Source: Planctomycetota bacterium (GTDB lineage Bacteria > Planctomycetota > OFTM77). Taken from it: a DNA stretch of 39,865 nt. Of this stretch, positions 23,207 through 31,800 are shown one piece after another. The stretch is from positions 1 through 39,865 of the forward strand of contig JAJDCO010000125.1 of the NCBI GenBank assembly GCA_029260795.1, given 5' to 3'. The notes under the pieces are model-generated. The model searched no databases, was not told the origin of the DNA, and was given only the letters and a program-made list of their open reading frames with translations. The translations under genes and the position numbers were made by a program. Every line of letters begins with the position of its first letter. Position 1 is the stretch's first letter.

Positions 23207-24772
23207 ATGACGGTAGGCAAGGCCCTCTTCAGCGTGTCCGACAAGAGCGGAATCGTCGAGCTCGCCCGGGTGCTCGCCGATCGTGGTATCGAGCTCCTCT
23301 CGACGGGGGGAACCGCACGCACTCTCCGAGACGCGGGCCTGGCGGTGATCGACGTCTCGGATCACACGGGCTCACCGGAGATCCTCGATGGGCGTGTGAA
23401 GACGCTTCACCCCCGAGTGCATGCCGGGCTGCTGGCGCGCTCGGACATCCCCGAGCACGTCGAGACCTTGGCCCGTCTCGAGATTCCGCCCATCGACTAC
23501 GTCATCGTCAATCTCTACCCATTCGAGAAGACCATCGCGCAGTCGGGTGTCACGCTCGAGGAGGCCATCGAGCAGATCGACATCGGTGGCCCTTCGATGA
23601 TTCGATCGGCCGCGAAGAATGCCGAGCGAGTCACGGTGATCGTGGATCCGCAGGACTACGCGCCGGTCACTCAGGAGATCCTCGACCAAGGGGAGGTCTC
23701 TCTCGAGACTCGACGTCGATTGTCGGCAAAAGCGTATGCGATCACGGCCGCCTACGACACCGCGATCGCCGACTATTTGGCGGTGGCGCGCGAAGAGCCA
23801 CTCCGGGAGCCGTACTCGCTGGCCGGCCGCGATCGCCAAGTCCTCCGGTATGGTGAGAACCCACATCAACGGGCCGCTTTCTATCGTTGCCCGTCCGACG
23901 AAGGCCCGACCGTCGGCGCCGCTCGCCTCCGATCGGGCAAGGAGCTCTCCTTCAACAATCTGCTCGACCTGGACGCCGCGCTCGAGCTGGTGCTGGAGAT
24001 GGACGACCCGGCGGCGGCCGTGATCAAGCACACGACGCCATGTGGCTGCGCGGAGGCTGCGAGCCTGGCCGAGGCCACCGAGCAGGCCTTCGCTGGGGAC
24101 CCCGTCTCGGCCTATGGCAGCATCATCGCGGTGAACCGGACACTCGATGCCGCTTCGATCGACGTGCTGACGGCGGAGAACCGGTTTCTGGAGGCGATCA
24201 TCGGTCCCGCCATCGACGATGCGCTCTTCGACACCTTGATCACGCGCCGCAAGTGGGGTCGGAACCTTCGTGTCCTGGAGCTCCCCGAATGGAAGGCCTC
24301 GGCTCGGGAGCGCGCGGGCTGGCTCGTGCGTCGACTCGGCGGGGGCTTCTTGGTGCAGGAACGCGATCGACGAGGGCACGGCGAAGCGGCGTGGACCACA
24401 CCGACAGAGCTCCAACCAGACTCGGAGACGCGGGCTGCGTTGCGCTTCGGTTGGAGGGTCGTAAAGCACGTGAAATCGAACGCGATCGTGCTGACCCACG
24501 GCCGTCAGCTCGTCGGGGCAGGGGCGGGACAGATGAGCCGTGTGGACTCGGTGGACATCGCGATCTCAAAGGCGGGCGACCGGGCAGCGGGATCGATCTT
24601 GGCATCGGATGCCTTCTTTCCGTTCCGAGACGGCATCGACGTGGCGGCACGTGCCGGTGTGCGAGCGATCATCCAGCCGGGTGGATCGATTCGCGATGAA
24701 GAGGTCATCGCAGCCTGCGACGAGCACGGAATCTCCATGATCTTCACCGGAGAGCGTCACTTTCGGCACTGA
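23207..24772 (+). CDS. purH: Bifunctional AICAR transformylase/IMP cyclohydrolase
   Basis: PurH carries out the last two steps of IMP synthesis. The 521-aa product has the N-terminal MGS-like cyclohydrolase domain (ALFSVSDKSGIVELARVLADRG, ELLSTGGTART, the HPRVHAGLLAR and VNLYPFEKTI segments, DIGGPSMIRSAAKN) and the C-terminal transformylase domain (LRYGENPHQRAAFY, ELSFNNLLDLDAALELV, VIKHTTPCGCA, SDAFFPFRDGID, IIQPGGSIRDEEVI). The transformylase motif reads KHTTPCGCA where many enzymes have KHANPCGVA; the catalytic Lys-His is kept. The ATG at 23207 has GGAGG 5 nt upstream. trpF follows after 33 nt. Confidence 0.97.
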   Translation: MTVGKALFSVSDKSGIVELARVLADRGIELLSTGGTARTLRDAGLAVIDVSDHTGSPEILDGRVKTLHPRVHAGLLARSDIPEHVETLARLEIPPIDYVIVNLYPFEKTIAQSGVTLEEAIEQIDIGGPSMIRSAAKNAERVTVIVDPQDYAPVTQEILDQGEVSLETRRRLSAKAYAITAAYDTAIADYLAVAREEPLREPYSLAGRDRQVLRYGENPHQRAAFYRCPSDEGPTVGAARLRSGKELSFNNLLDLDAALELVLEMDDPAAAVIKHTTPCGCAEAASLAEATEQAFAGDPVSAYGSIIAVNRTLDAASIDVLTAENRFLEAIIGPAIDDALFDTLITRRKWGRNLRVLELPEWKASARERAGWLVRRLGGGFLVQERDRRGHGEAAWTTPTELQPDSETRAALRFGWRVVKHVKSNAIVLTHGRQLVGAGAGQMSRVDSVDIAISKAGDRAAGSILASDAFFPFRDGIDVAARAGVRAIIQPGGSIRDEEVIAACDEHGISMIFTGERHFRH

Positions 24773-24805
24773 GTCGGAGTAACGGGAAGGAGCCAGGCGA
24801 AGATC

Positions 24806-25441
24806 ATGGTGAGCCGCTGTCGCGTCAAGATCTGTGGCATCACGAGCGTGGCGGACGCCGAATCCGCCGTCCGAGCGGGTACCGATGCTATCGGCCTGGT
24901 CTTCTACCCACCGAGCCCCCGGCATGTCGAGCCAGACCGGGCGGCGGAGATCGTCGGGAGCCTTCCGCCGTTCGTGACTCCGGTCGGCGTCTTCGTTGAC
25001 CAGCCCGTCGATGAGATCCGAGCGCTCTGCCAACGCGTGTGTTTGCCTGTGGCTCAGGTCCATGGCGAGCTCTCCCCATCCGGGATCCACCAACTGCGCG
25101 AGGACGTTCGTGTCGTCGCTGGACTGAGACTGTCGTCGGCCGGAGAGCTGAGCCGCTGGCGCTCGCTCGGCCCCGCCGATGCCTTCCTGTTCGATACCCA
25201 TGTCCCAGGGGAGCTTCCGGGGGGAACCGGCCGAGCCTTTCCCTGGGAGTGGCTGGAGACAGGCGACCGGCCTCCGGTCACGATTCTGGCCGGCGGTCTC
25301 CGCCCGGACAATGTGGCCGAGGCGATCACACGTGTTCGTCCGTTTGCCGTCGATGTCTCCTCAGGCGTCGAATCGCAGCCCGGCAAAAAGAGCCTCGCGC
25401 TCCTCGAGGCATTCTTGGCGGCGGTACGATCGGTCTCCTGA
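24806..25441 (+). CDS. trpF: Phosphoribosylanthranilate isomerase
   Basis: TrpF isomerises phosphoribosylanthranilate to CdRP in tryptophan synthesis. The 211-aa TIM barrel carries VKICGITSVADAESAVRAG with the catalytic Cys in KICG, GLVFYPPSPRHV, VGVFVDQP, VAQVHGE, FLFDTHVPG with the catalytic Asp, ILAGGLRPDNVAEAI and DVSSGVESQPGKKS. All family positions appear kept. The start is ATG 24806 with AAGGAG 13 nt upstream; a GTG at the next codon is equally possible. It is separated from other trp genes and follows purH by 33 nt, so it may be cotranscribed with purH. Confidence 0.96.
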   Translation: MVSRCRVKICGITSVADAESAVRAGTDAIGLVFYPPSPRHVEPDRAAEIVGSLPPFVTPVGVFVDQPVDEIRALCQRVCLPVAQVHGELSPSGIHQLREDVRVVAGLRLSSAGELSRWRSLGPADAFLFDTHVPGELPGGTGRAFPWEWLETGDRPPVTILAGGLRPDNVAEAITRVRPFAVDVSSGVESQPGKKSLALLEAFLAAVRSVS

Positions 25442-25618
25442 CCGGCTCTTCTCACCGGGAACTGGCCACCTTTCCACCACATTCCCCGTGAGCCCAACCG
25501 CCAGAGATGTCGTGCTCAAAACCAGTGCTTCCTTGGCCGATACGACTGACAGATGGTCACACGGCCTTTTCGGGACAAACCGCCCCGAGGCTCCGCTCTC
25601 CGGAGAAGGAAGAAAGCG

Positions 25619-27463
25619 ATGCACACGCCCCACCGCGAGGATCCCGAAGCCCCTCTCACGAACGAGAGCGGCGAGCAGAATCCGACGCGACCGACGCAAG
25701 TCGAAGAGGAGAACGTCGACATCCTCGGCGGGAAGCGCACCGATTCCGATCCACCGTCCGGTAGCAAGCTGTCCGACCTGATCTACATCCTCGATGAGGA
25801 CGTCCCCGAAGAAGACGGCTCGACACGACCAACGGCTTCCATTCCCGAGGTCGAGGCCGACGCAACCGACGACGAAGAAGAAGGTCAGAGTCTGGGGATC
25901 GGCCCGCTGGCGGATGCACCGATCGACGCCTCACTCCTCGAAGACGGCGTCGCGCCTTCGCCTTCGATCACGCACCAGGTCTTGCCGAACCTGCCCGACG
26001 ACGCGCTTTCGCAACACGCGGACACACTCGTGACCAACATCGAGGCCCTGAGGGGTGGTGATATCCCGTTCGGCCACGACAACGTCGCGGCAGCCGAAGG
26101 GCAGGATGCTTTCGACGGCTTGTTCCAGAACGAAGAGACCTCGTCGACCCGCGACGGAATCGACGACGGATACGATCTCGACGAGCCACTTCCCGAGAGT
26201 GGGCTTTCGACGCATCGCCACTCCTACCAGGAAGATGCTGAATACGAGCATGATCGCCCTCCGACAGCCGAAGAGCTCGCCACCGACATCGGAGACGAGT
26301 CCGACGACCTCTATGGCGGCCAAGGGGAGCCCGAAGAGGAGTTCGACGAGGAGCCCATCGCCGGAGAGTCCACTTTCCAGCCGGCTGGCTGGTACGAAGA
26401 GGAGGACCTTCTCCACGAGGCGAACCTCGTCCTCGTTTCGTCTCGCCACAAGGTCATCCCCTGGGCGGTCGGCCTGGTGGTGACGGCCGTCGTGTGCTTT
26501 GGCGTGGGCGGATACCTTTATCAAAAGAAGCTGGATGCGCAGGCGGTCTGGACTGCCAGTGAGTCCGCCACCCAGGACGAGGTCGCGACGCCGACCCCGA
26601 TGGTGGCGGAAACTCCGACGGCGCCCGTCTCCACGTTGCCGCCGCTCAGCCCGCAGCAGAATGCCGATCTCGGGTCCGGGCTCGGCCTGGTGGTGGCCCA
26701 GCTCACGGCCCTGCCCTTTGGAGCCACCGAACTAGAGCCGACGCCTCTCGAGCCGGCGCCGACACCGACGGACGTCCAGGGGACGCCTCCGGTGGTCACG
26801 GTGGCCGAGGGTGCGGAGACGAGTGGAGGCACCGAGGCCACGACGCCCGATTCGGCGCGTCCGCCCTTCGACGACCCGATCTTCTCGGGCGAGTTCACGC
26901 GGACGGTGCCCGAGCGTTCGCCGCAGGCCGAGCGCTCGCGGAGACGAATCCTGGTCTCGCACGGCGAGGCAACGCTGTCGCTGCGCAACAACAATGTCTT
27001 TCGTGGACGGATCTACGACTTCAACGACGACATGGTCAGCCTGCAGGTCGACTACGGCTTCGTGAGCTTCGCTCTGGACGAGATTCGCCACATCGTCCCG
27101 CGAGACGGCATCCAGCCGATCGACATCGAGCGCGACGAGCCGACGGCATCGGGTCGAAAGGGCAGCATCGCTCTCGAGTACTTCGTTCAGCCTCGACAAG
27201 GCAAGGGACGCTTGGATATCGCGGCTGCGGATTCGGACCTCATCAGCGCGATCCACGTCAACGTCGCGCATGCGTTGGGCGAAGAGCTCGCGGTTCCCGA
27301 GTCCGGTCCGGAACTGGTCGAGCCGGGGACAGTTCCTTTGGCTCTGCCCACCGACGGCGAGCCCCGTCCCGACCTTCCCGCGACTCCGACCTCCTCGGAG
27401 ACTCCGGACACCTCGAAGCGTACGAGCCCGAAGCCGGGTAGCTCGCCCGAAGACAAGCGCTGA
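25619..27463 (+). CDS. Large acidic single-pass membrane protein with Sm-like C-terminal domain
   Basis: Function not recognised. The 614-aa product has four parts. Residues 1-~275 are strongly acidic and low in hydrophobics, with runs of Asp and Glu, probably disordered. A single membrane helix follows at about 279-301 (IPWAVGLVVTAVVCFGVGGYLY). Residues ~302-435 form a Pro/Thr/Val-rich linker. A compact beta-rich stretch lies at about 441-497 (ATLSLRNNNVFRGRIYDFND, then VSLQVDYGFVSFALDEIRHIVP), in the strand order of an Sm/Hfq-type fold, then a Pro/Ser-rich tail. The positive-inside side is unclear: the acidic half may be cytoplasmic. The ATG at 25619 is chosen with AAGGAAG 6 nt upstream; the frame is open to 25553. 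It may tie a cytoplasmic acidic region to an envelope-facing domain. Confidence 0.8.
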   Translation: MHTPHREDPEAPLTNESGEQNPTRPTQVEEENVDILGGKRTDSDPPSGSKLSDLIYILDEDVPEEDGSTRPTASIPEVEADATDDEEEGQSLGIGPLADAPIDASLLEDGVAPSPSITHQVLPNLPDDALSQHADTLVTNIEALRGGDIPFGHDNVAAAEGQDAFDGLFQNEETSSTRDGIDDGYDLDEPLPESGLSTHRHSYQEDAEYEHDRPPTAEELATDIGDESDDLYGGQGEPEEEFDEEPIAGESTFQPAGWYEEEDLLHEANLVLVSSRHKVIPWAVGLVVTAVVCFGVGGYLYQKKLDAQAVWTASESATQDEVATPTPMVAETPTAPVSTLPPLSPQQNADLGSGLGLVVAQLTALPFGATELEPTPLEPAPTPTDVQGTPPVVTVAEGAETSGGTEATTPDSARPPFDDPIFSGEFTRTVPERSPQAERSRRRILVSHGEATLSLRNNNVFRGRIYDFNDDMVSLQVDYGFVSFALDEIRHIVPRDGIQPIDIERDEPTASGRKGSIALEYFVQPRQGKGRLDIAAADSDLISAIHVNVAHALGEELAVPESGPELVEPGTVPLALPTDGEPRPDLPATPTSSETPDTSKRTSPKPGSSPEDKR

Positions 27464-27477
27464 GACTGGCAGCGATC

Positions 27478-28176
27478 TCAGGTCTCGGCCGTCTGATAGG
27501 CGGCCGGGTCCGGCCGGCCGACTTCGGCAAATCCCCGAAGTCGCAGGCGACAGGCATCGCAGCGACCGCAGGCCCGTGATTGAGCGTCCGGAGCGTAGCA
27601 CGAGAGCGTGAGCGCGTAGTCGACGCCAAGCTCGAGTCCCTTCGTGATGATCTGGGCCTTGGTCAGGTGGATCAATGGCGCTTGCACGCGAAAGTGACCC
27701 GGCTGCTCGATGCCTGATCGCGTGCCGAGGTTGGCGGTGCGCTCGAAAGCGGCCAGAAACTCGGGACGACAATCCGGGTAGCCACTGTAGTCGAGCACGT
27801 TCGCGCCAATGAAGATATCACGCGCATCTCTGACCTCGGCATGAGCCAAGGCGAATGACAAGAAGAGCGTGTTGCGCGCGGGCACGTAGGTGATCGGAAT
27901 GCTGTCACCGATCTGATGATCCTCCCGATCCCGTGGCAGGTCGAGGTCGTCCGTGAGGGCCGAGCCTCCGACGGCTCGCAGATCGAGCTCGATCTGAATA
28001 GGCACCGGTGCACGGAGGGACTCGGCGATCTGCTGGGCACATTCCACTTCGGCGGCGTGACGTTGGCCGTAACGAAACGTCAACGGTGTGCACTCGAAGC
28101 CCTCGGCTAGGGCCTGAGCCAGTGTCGTGGCCGAGTCGAGGCCACCGCTGAGAAGGACGATCGCACGCTGGGGCAT
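27478..28176 (-). CDS. queC: 7-cyano-7-deazaguanine synthase (QueC)
   Basis: QueC converts 7-carboxy-7-deazaguanine to preQ0 using ATP and ammonia, on the way to queuosine in tRNA. The 232-aa product has the PP-loop SGGLDS at 10-15, the FRYGQRH segment and VPARNTLFLSFALAHAE typical of QueC, and a zinc site formed by Cys193, Cys203, Cys206 and Cys209 near the C-terminus. GAGGTG lies 5 nt before the ATG at 28176. It is 36 nt downstream of the radical SAM gene on the same strand. The radical SAM gene is not QueE-like, so no other queuosine gene is present. Its end faces the acidic membrane protein gene 14 nt away. Confidence 0.97.
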   Translation of the reverse strand: MPQRAIVLLSGGLDSATTLAQALAEGFECTPLTFRYGQRHAAEVECAQQIAESLRAPVPIQIELDLRAVGGSALTDDLDLPRDREDHQIGDSIPITYVPARNTLFLSFALAHAEVRDARDIFIGANVLDYSGYPDCRPEFLAAFERTANLGTRSGIEQPGHFRVQAPLIHLTKAQIITKGLELGVDYALTLSCYAPDAQSRACGRCDACRLRLRGFAEVGRPDPAAYQTAET

Positions 28177-28212
28177 CGCTCACCTCGATCGCTTCTTCCG
28201 ATCGCGCGGACC

Positions 28213-29460
28213 TCAGAACTTGAGGAAGCCCTCGCGATCGGTCTCGTCAGGGCTCGTATAGATCAGGTAGCAGTTCTTGCACGGTCCATAGGGATGCGGA
28301 GTGAACACGCGCTCCCGCATCTTCTGGTATGTCTCGTTGTTCCAGATCTCACGGAACGTCTGCTCCATCATGTTACCGACTGACGGAGCGCCAGCGAGGC
28401 AGCAAGGAACGATTTGTCCGTGCGGCCCGATGTAGGTCCGCTTCCAGAGGAACATGCACTGAAAGCGCGGCATCCGGCCCGGCCCGCTGGGAGCCTCCGT
28501 CTCCGCGAAGACGTCTCGCGGGTTCTGCAGTGCTCCGCCGCCCCCGGAGTCCGAGATCCTCTTCGACGGAGTCTCGGCACCTCCGGCCTCGCTCTTGGCC
28601 GGCGGGGACGTCTTCGGCTCGGGAGCCGGGTCGTCCAGATTGAACAGGGGAGGGAGCACGACTTCGATGCCAAGCTCGTCGGCGACTCGCTGTCCCTCGG
28701 TGATGTACTGATTCGCCGTCTCGCGATTGAACTGCAGCGACTCCCGCTCCAGATCGGGATGGAAGACGACGACGTGGTTGAAGACGACTCGCTCGCCTCC
28801 CAACTTATGAGCGAGCTCTACGAACTGCGGAACCTCGCGGATCGTTCGCTCCATCATGATCGAGTTGAACTCGAGACGAGGACGCTTCTCCTCGGGAAGC
28901 TCCAGCCGGCGAGCGCAGAAGGCCTCGATGTTGGCCATCACGCGGTCGAAGTCCGCCCCGACGCGAACTGCGTCATAGGTTTCCTTGGTGGCGCCATCGA
29001 TCGAGAAGGTGATGAGCTCCAGCACGTCGAGGAGACGCTCACGCAGCTTGGCGTCGTGCATCAGCGTCGCGTTCGTGATGATCTCGAGCTTGGTGTTCGT
29101 CCGCTCGAGGTCGTCGAACTTCTTGTACAGACCCGGAGTCATCAATGGCTCGCCGAAGGCCGAGAACTGAACCGTCTGGACGTACGGATACAGCTCTTCG
29201 ACGACCTTGCGGTAGACCGACTCCTGCATCGTCCAACGAGGAAGGTCGTCGTAGGCCTGATTGCACATGTAACACTTGAGGTTACAGACCGTCGTGCCCG
29301 TCAGGTTGATCCAGGGCGGCAGGTGCCGAACCGAGGTCGAGGTGTCGTGGTACTCCTGCTCAGCGAGGCGAGCGTTCTCGGCCTTGAACTCGGGCGAGCC
29401 GGGAATCAGGTGGGTCGTCTCGCCGGAGAAGGGCTCCGGGTTGGAAGCTCGGGTGCTCAT
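28213..29460 (-). CDS. Radical SAM protein with SPASM-type C-terminal cluster
   Basis: The 415-aa product has the radical SAM motif CNLKCYMC (Cys59, Cys63, Cys66) that binds the SAM-cleaving 4Fe-4S cluster, followed by FSAFGEPLMTPG, IITNATLMHD and ITFSIDGATKETYD, as in peptide- or sugar-modifying enzymes. A second Cys set near the C-terminus (FQCMFLWKR, VPCCLAG, GPCKNCY) suggests a SPASM-type auxiliary cluster. Between them, about 300-355, lies a low-complexity Pro/Ser/Gly/Ala insertion that looks disordered and interrupts the domain. The ATG at 29460 is chosen; an in-frame start 30 codons earlier lacks support. No precursor peptide gene was found nearby. It lies between a TMTC-like gene and queC on one strand. 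The substrate is unknown. Confidence 0.88.
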   Translation of the reverse strand: MSTRASNPEPFSGETTHLIPGSPEFKAENARLAEQEYHDTSTSVRHLPPWINLTGTTVCNLKCYMCNQAYDDLPRWTMQESVYRKVVEELYPYVQTVQFSAFGEPLMTPGLYKKFDDLERTNTKLEIITNATLMHDAKLRERLLDVLELITFSIDGATKETYDAVRVGADFDRVMANIEAFCARRLELPEEKRPRLEFNSIMMERTIREVPQFVELAHKLGGERVVFNHVVVFHPDLERESLQFNRETANQYITEGQRVADELGIEVVLPPLFNLDDPAPEPKTSPPAKSEAGGAETPSKRISDSGGGGALQNPRDVFAETEAPSGPGRMPRFQCMFLWKRTYIGPHGQIVPCCLAGAPSVGNMMEQTFREIWNNETYQKMRERVFTPHPYGPCKNCYLIYTSPDETDREGFLKF

Positions 29461-29599
29461 GGCAGGAAGCCTCGAACCTCTTAAAAGCGTTCTTGGAAAG
29501 ATATTAGGCTCTTGGAGCCGAATTCTAGCACCCGCGCAGGCAGCGGACACCTCTTATTTCGTCCCTGGATCCCCCACGACCCAAGGATCGCTGTCACTC

Positions 29600-31210
29600 T
29601 CACTCGAAGAGCGCTCGATACCGCTGCTCGAGCTCCCGGCGACGAGAGGGATCTGGCTCCGCCTTCAGAAGCCGGCTCACACAGAGGCTCGCTTCTCCGG
29701 CTGAGAGGATCAACCGTTTTGACAAGGCGAGATTGAGCAGTCGCTCCATCGCCCAGGAAACCGCGGGCCCTTCGTATCGCGTGGCAGCGATGCGGTAGTA
29801 GTTCCCGGCCAGCTGGAACTCACTACATCGCTCGTGCGCGTATCCAAGATTGAAGAGAACGTCCGGAGGCCGCCAGTCTGGAGAGTTTGTCACGATGCGG
29901 CTTAGCCATTGGATCGCCTGTCGGGCGGCTTGGGAATCGTCCTCGTGGACCAGACTCGCGTAAGCCAATCCGAAGAGCACTTCCGGGTCCCCGGGGTGTA
30001 CGGATTCCGCCTGCGTCCAGAGCGCTCGCTCGTTCTGCCACGTTGCAACCTGGCGATAGGAAGTCACCGCGGCAGCTACCGAGAGACCCGCCAAGGCAAT
30101 CGTGATGGCGATGCGTCTCCGCGACGAAGTCGCGACCACGCAAGCTCCGAGCGCGAGCGCGACCCCGAAGGTCGGGGCGAGGAGGAATCGATCTGCGAAG
30201 CCCTCACCGATCGGGATGAAGTGCAGGACCGGCGCGAGAGTGAGCAGAAACACGAGCGCTCCGAATCCGACTCGGCGGCTGCGCTTCCGTGCCGAGGCGA
30301 TTCCGATACCGATGAGCAGCGCAGCGGCAGCGAGAATCGAGCCCAGGCCAGCCTCTCGAAACGGTGCCTCGGAGTGATGTGTGCTGAGACCAGTCGGCCA
30401 AAACGTCTTGCTGAGCGACTCCAGCAACAACCGGGCGTGCAATGCCCAGCGGTCCCAGCCCGAGACATCCCCAAAGACGACTTGCTGTCCTTCGGGTCCG
30501 AGACCTCCCAGCACGGTGCCACGGTAGAGCCACAGTCCCAGCGGCAGCCCGATCATCGGTAGGAGGCGTCGAATGCGCATCGTCACGCGGTGGATGCCGA
30601 ACATCCACTCGTCGGCCACGATCACGGCGACCCACGCGAGGCCGCTCTCTTTCGCAGCCGTTCCGAGGCAGACCGCCAGGGCGGCCAAGAAGGCCAACAC
30701 CCAAGACCGTGAGTGACGCGCCCGTCTGAAGAGCAGGAAACCCGAGAGCCCTCCGAGAAGCGCCAGAAGCTCGCTGCGTCCCGAGACCCAGGCGACGGGC
30801 TCGACATGTGTCGGGTGAAACGCCCACAGGGCTGAGAGAGCCAGGGCGAGAGGCATCCACGCCGTCCAGAGAAGCAGCACCCAGAAGACGAGTCCGGCCA
30901 CGACGCCGGCCAGGAGGAGATTGGTCAGATGAAACGCGATCGGATCCAGCCCGAAGACGGCGAAGTCCAGTGCATAGGAGGCCACCGTGACGGGGCGATA
31001 CAGTCCGAGCTGTCGACCGAGCTGCGCGGGGAAAGGCTCCTTCCAGAGAGACCCCGGCTCTTGAACGCTCGGGTTCTGGACGACGTACAGCAGATCATCG
31101 GAAACGAACTCACCGGAGAGAGCCTGCGCGTTCAACAGGATCGTGGCAGCGGCCAGCGCGAACGCGAGCCAAGCGGCAGTTCTGGGGCGAGAAACGGGAG
31201 AGGACGCCAT
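29600..31210 (-). CDS. Multi-pass membrane protein, TMTC/TPR-type glycosyltransferase-like
   Basis: The 536-aa product has about ten membrane helices (residues ~15-390) and then a soluble tail with TPR-like helices (ALWTQAESVHPGDPEVLFGLAYASL, DVLFNLGYAHERCSEFQLAGNYY). The first loop reads GEFVSDDLLYVVQNPSV, and later LYRPVTVASYALD and LWAFHPTHVEPVAWVSGRSELLA; these are typical of TMTC-like GT-C fold proteins, which in animals are O-mannosyltransferases. In bacteria such proteins are poorly characterised, so the enzymatic role is inferred. The ATG at 31210 gives a short cytoplasmic end followed by the first helix. It is divergent from the cytochrome gene and probably heads a unit with the radical SAM gene and queC. 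Confidence 0.85.
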   Translation of the reverse strand: MASSPVSRPRTAAWLAFALAAATILLNAQALSGEFVSDDLLYVVQNPSVQEPGSLWKEPFPAQLGRQLGLYRPVTVASYALDFAVFGLDPIAFHLTNLLLAGVVAGLVFWVLLLWTAWMPLALALSALWAFHPTHVEPVAWVSGRSELLALLGGLSGFLLFRRARHSRSWVLAFLAALAVCLGTAAKESGLAWVAVIVADEWMFGIHRVTMRIRRLLPMIGLPLGLWLYRGTVLGGLGPEGQQVVFGDVSGWDRWALHARLLLESLSKTFWPTGLSTHHSEAPFREAGLGSILAAAALLIGIGIASARKRSRRVGFGALVFLLTLAPVLHFIPIGEGFADRFLLAPTFGVALALGACVVATSSRRRIAITIALAGLSVAAAVTSYRQVATWQNERALWTQAESVHPGDPEVLFGLAYASLVHEDDSQAARQAIQWLSRIVTNSPDWRPPDVLFNLGYAHERCSEFQLAGNYYRIAATRYEGPAVSWAMERLLNLALSKRLILSAGEASLCVSRLLKAEPDPSRRRELEQRYRALFE

Positions 31211-31350
31211 GCTTTTCTTTCCGACTCCCCAACCATAGAATCGCGATCTTGGAGCATTCGGCCGATCGATCGCGTGCTCCGGTATGGATCGAGCCATCAG
31301 ACTCCCCTGGCGGCTCTGACAGTCGACCCGTTTCGACAGGAGAACACCCG

Positions 31351-31767
31351 ATGACCCGCCGCCGCATGTGGACCCTGGCCGTCAGCTTGCTTGCACCCGC
31401 CGGACTGCTTCTCGCCTCCTTCATTCCGGACTCGACGCCGCAGGATGACGACGAGGAGCACGGCGGAAACGTCGTCTACATGGTCAAAAGCAAGAAGATC
31501 AAGAGTCTGATCAGCGTGATCTACAGTCATGATGACCATATCGGCTATGGCTACAAGTGCGAGGACTGCCACGGCGGAGAGACACCACTCTACGAGCAGG
31601 AGATCGGCGCGAACGTCTTCACGATGAAGGACATCAACGCCGGCAAGTCATGCGGTCACTGCCACAACGGCAAGACGGAGTGGAAGGACAGCACGGTCTA
31701 CGCACCCAAGCGCAACTGTGAGCGTTGCCACAACGCCTCCCTGGTTCCGATGCACGCCAAGGAGTGA
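31351..31767 (+). CDS. Exported triheme c-type cytochrome (class III, c7-like)
   Basis: The 138-aa product starts with a signal sequence (MTRRRMWTLAVSLLAPAGLLLASF) and carries three CXXCH haem sites at 70-74, 101-105 and 123-127. Extra histidines at 60, 63 (HDDH) and 135 could be the distal ligands, so bis-His haems as in cytochrome c3/c7 are likely. It would shuttle electrons in the periplasm. AGGAG lies 8 nt before the ATG. No terminal reductase is next to it, so the partner is unknown. It is divergent from the TMTC-like gene, with a 140-nt shared promoter region. Confidence 0.93.
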   Translation: MTRRRMWTLAVSLLAPAGLLLASFIPDSTPQDDDEEHGGNVVYMVKSKKIKSLISVIYSHDDHIGYGYKCEDCHGGETPLYEQEIGANVFTMKDINAGKSCGHCHNGKTEWKDSTVYAPKRNCERCHNASLVPMHAKE

Positions 31768-31800
31768 TTCGGCAAGACACACGATCAGCGAACGAGGAGC

